In this document: piece after piece, positions 62,580-64,000 of the stretch
Position numbering within the stretch: position 1 is the stretch's first letter
Layout of the letters: every line of letters begins with the position of its first letter
Assembly: GCF_900162725.1 (NCBI RefSeq)
Contig: NZ_LT799418.1
Coordinates: 2,885,729 to 2,949,728, forward strand
Source: Parabacteroides sp. Marseille-P3160
GTDB lineage: Bacteria > Bacteroidota > Bacteroidia > Bacteroidales > Tannerellaceae
DNA length: 64,000 bases
Reading direction: 5' to 3'
The notes under the pieces: model-generated
What the model saw: the letters and a program-made list of their open reading frames with translations, nothing else
What the model was told of the DNA's origin: nothing
The model's database searches: none
Position numbers and translations under genes: made by a program

Positions 62580-64000
62580 ATGAAGCAAATCAAAATCATA
62601 TTATTCGTCTTTTACTTTATTGTAATTCAGTCCTGCATTAATGCACAAAATACAATTGTAAATACAGCTAACAAAAAACAATTGCTTAGAGAATGGAAGC
62701 TACAGTCATCAACACAGGTTACAGACACGGATAAAATCGTTTCCACTCCTGGTTTTAACTGTGAGAATTGGATAAAAGCTCAGGTGCCTACTACAGTGTT
62801 AAGCGCATTGGTAAAAGCCGGTATTTATCCCGACCCGCATTTTGATTTGAACGATCTGAAAATTCCGGATGCATCCGATGATCTCAGCAAACGTTTGGAT
62901 TTAAATAAATATTCCCATTTGAAAGGTATTCCGAATCCCTTTAAAGACCCATACTGGTTTCGAACCACATTCCACATTCCAAAGGAAAATAAAGGCAAAA
63001 ACGTGTGGTTGAATTTCGATGGTATAAATTACCGTGCCGATGTTTGGCTAAACGGTGAGCAAATAGCCAATGCACAGGAAATGGCAGGTATGTTTTTACG
63101 TTTCAAATATAATGTTACCGATTTTATAAATCAGGAAGGTGAAAATATTCTAGCTGTAAAAATTCATCAAGTAGACCATATAGGAACACCCAATCCAGGC
63201 TTTCAATTCGAGCCATTTGGTCCTGGTCGCGGAAGTAGCGAAGAGATTTGGAAAAATGTAACACTTAAATTTTCAGGAGGTTGGGACTGTTCACCCGTAG
63301 TCAGAGATCGTAACATGGGAATCTATCAGGACGTGTATTTAACCTATTCAAACGACGTAGTAATCATCGACCCTTACATCGTAACCGACCTTCCATTACC
63401 CGACACCACACGTACAAATATTACTGTTTCTACAGAACTGAAAAATGCAGGAAAATCATCTGTAAAAGGAGTACTCAAAGGTGCCATAGACCTGGTTAAG
63501 GAAGTTGATTTTTATACTTACAAAAAGGAAATGCCAGGTCATTTTAAGACTGTTACGTTTGAAAAAGAAGTGGATATTCCTACCGGACAAACGATAACCG
63601 TTTCGTTTTCACCGGAAGAATTTTCACAGCTGACCATCAAAAATCCATATTTATGGTGGCCAAACGGATACGGGAAACAGTATCTGCACAATCTGAACCT
63701 TTCTTTTGAAATAGATGGAAAAGTTTCCGACAATCAGAACACGACATTCGGCATTCGGGAAATCACAAATACTTTCAAAGAAATTGACGGCGAATTCGGA
63801 CGAATTTTCTGGGTAAATGGTAAACGGATTTTCTGTCGGGGCGGTTTTCTGCAACCGGATATGATGCTTGATATGAACGAGAAAAGAATTTATGACGAAA
63901 CCCGGTTTTTAGCGGAAGCAAACATAAACATGATTGCCAACGAAGACATGCCTTCACCGCCTGATTATGTCATGGATATTTACGATAAATACGGAATGCT
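62580..64000 (+). CDS. GH2-family glycosidase, exo-beta-glucosaminidase- or mannosidase-like (3' end outside window)
   Basis: The frame is open from ATG 62580 to the window edge, 473 codons. Signal MKQIKIILFVFYFIVIQSC with a lipobox-like IQSC. The N-terminal jelly-roll sugar-binding domain has WKLQSSTQV, AQVPTTVLSALVKAG, PYWFRTTFHIPKE and WLNFDGINYRADVWLNGEQI; an immunoglobulin-like domain follows (about 265-390), then the start of the TIM barrel: FWVNGKRIFCRGGFLQPDMML. That last motif and PPDYVMDIYDKYGML resemble exo-beta-D-glucosaminidases (CsxA type). The catalytic acid and nucleophile lie beyond the window, so the activity is not proven. Confidence 0.85.
   Translation, partial: MKQIKIILFVFYFIVIQSCINAQNTIVNTANKKQLLREWKLQSSTQVTDTDKIVSTPGFNCENWIKAQVPTTVLSALVKAGIYPDPHFDLNDLKIPDASDDLSKRLDLNKYSHLKGIPNPFKDPYWFRTTFHIPKENKGKNVWLNFDGINYRADVWLNGEQIANAQEMAGMFLRFKYNVTDFINQEGENILAVKIHQVDHIGTPNPGFQFEPFGPGRGSSEEIWKNVTLKFSGGWDCSPVVRDRNMGIYQDVYLTYSNDVVIIDPYIVTDLPLPDTTRTNITVSTELKNAGKSSVKGVLKGAIDLVKEVDFYTYKKEMPGHFKTVTFEKEVDIPTGQTITVSFSPEEFSQLTIKNPYLWWPNGYGKQYLHNLNLSFEIDGKVSDNQNTTFGIREITNTFKEIDGEFGRIFWVNGKRIFCRGGFLQPDMMLDMNEKRIYDETRFLAEANINMIANEDMPSPPDYVMDIYDKYGM

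Overview
The window reads as chromosome of a Bacteroidales bacterium, most like Parabacteroides or a close relative (genus inferred from gene content, not tested). The grounds are: many upstream regions carry the Bacteroidota -7 promoter element TAnnTTTG; there are SusC/SusD pairs, DUF5063 and DUF5606 proteins, a GT3-type glycogen synthase next to a DUF3417-type glucan phosphorylase, a carboxynorspermidine decarboxylase, and a two-subunit methylmalonyl-CoA mutase of the succinate-to-propionate route.

The window has two halves. From 1 to about 40.15 kb it is core chromosome with moderate GC: glycogen synthase (5' cut) and phosphorylase; a small conserved 52-aa gene on the minus strand; a DUF5063 / 3'-5' exonuclease / RlmI operon; malate dehydrogenase; a LacI-type regulator with a short-chain dehydrogenase and mannonate dehydratase (uronate catabolism); DNA polymerase IV; a 1-kb non-coding block of 64-bp tandem repeats and hairpins (13.6-14.3 kb); TrmN6 and Lon; the nusB-yajC-ybbR-coaE operon; a Tat-exported oxidoreductase and TIM-barrel pair; PcrA-type helicase with nspC; ftsY-rimO; pgk; an AlaX-type editing protein; an XRE regulator behind an array of GTTTAC motifs; pyrK-pyrD; and mutA-mutB.

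At 40.08-40.15 kb lies tRNA-Glu(CUC). Just downstream base composition drops sharply and the content becomes accessory: a twice-frameshifted remnant of a tyrosine recombinase, a small lipoprotein, a cluster of truncated phage-like genes, a HigBA toxin-antitoxin pair, another broken gene, and then a divergent AraC regulator and an RND efflux system (adaptor, pump, TolC-type channel). This looks like a decayed integrated element beside a tRNA gene.

From about 50.6 kb to the right edge is a polysaccharide utilisation locus: an orphan SusC-like N-terminal domain, SusC, SusD, a DUF5018 surface lipoprotein and a family-10-like glycosidase lipoprotein, followed by a DeoR regulator, a SIS-domain sugar isomerase/deaminase, a ROK protein and a GH2 enzyme (cut by the window end). 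The SIS, ROK and GH2 combination suggests an amino-sugar-containing glycan. The two transcription units start from nearly identical ~107-bp promoter-leader sequences (50606-50712 and 59372-59477), the most interesting regulatory feature in the window.
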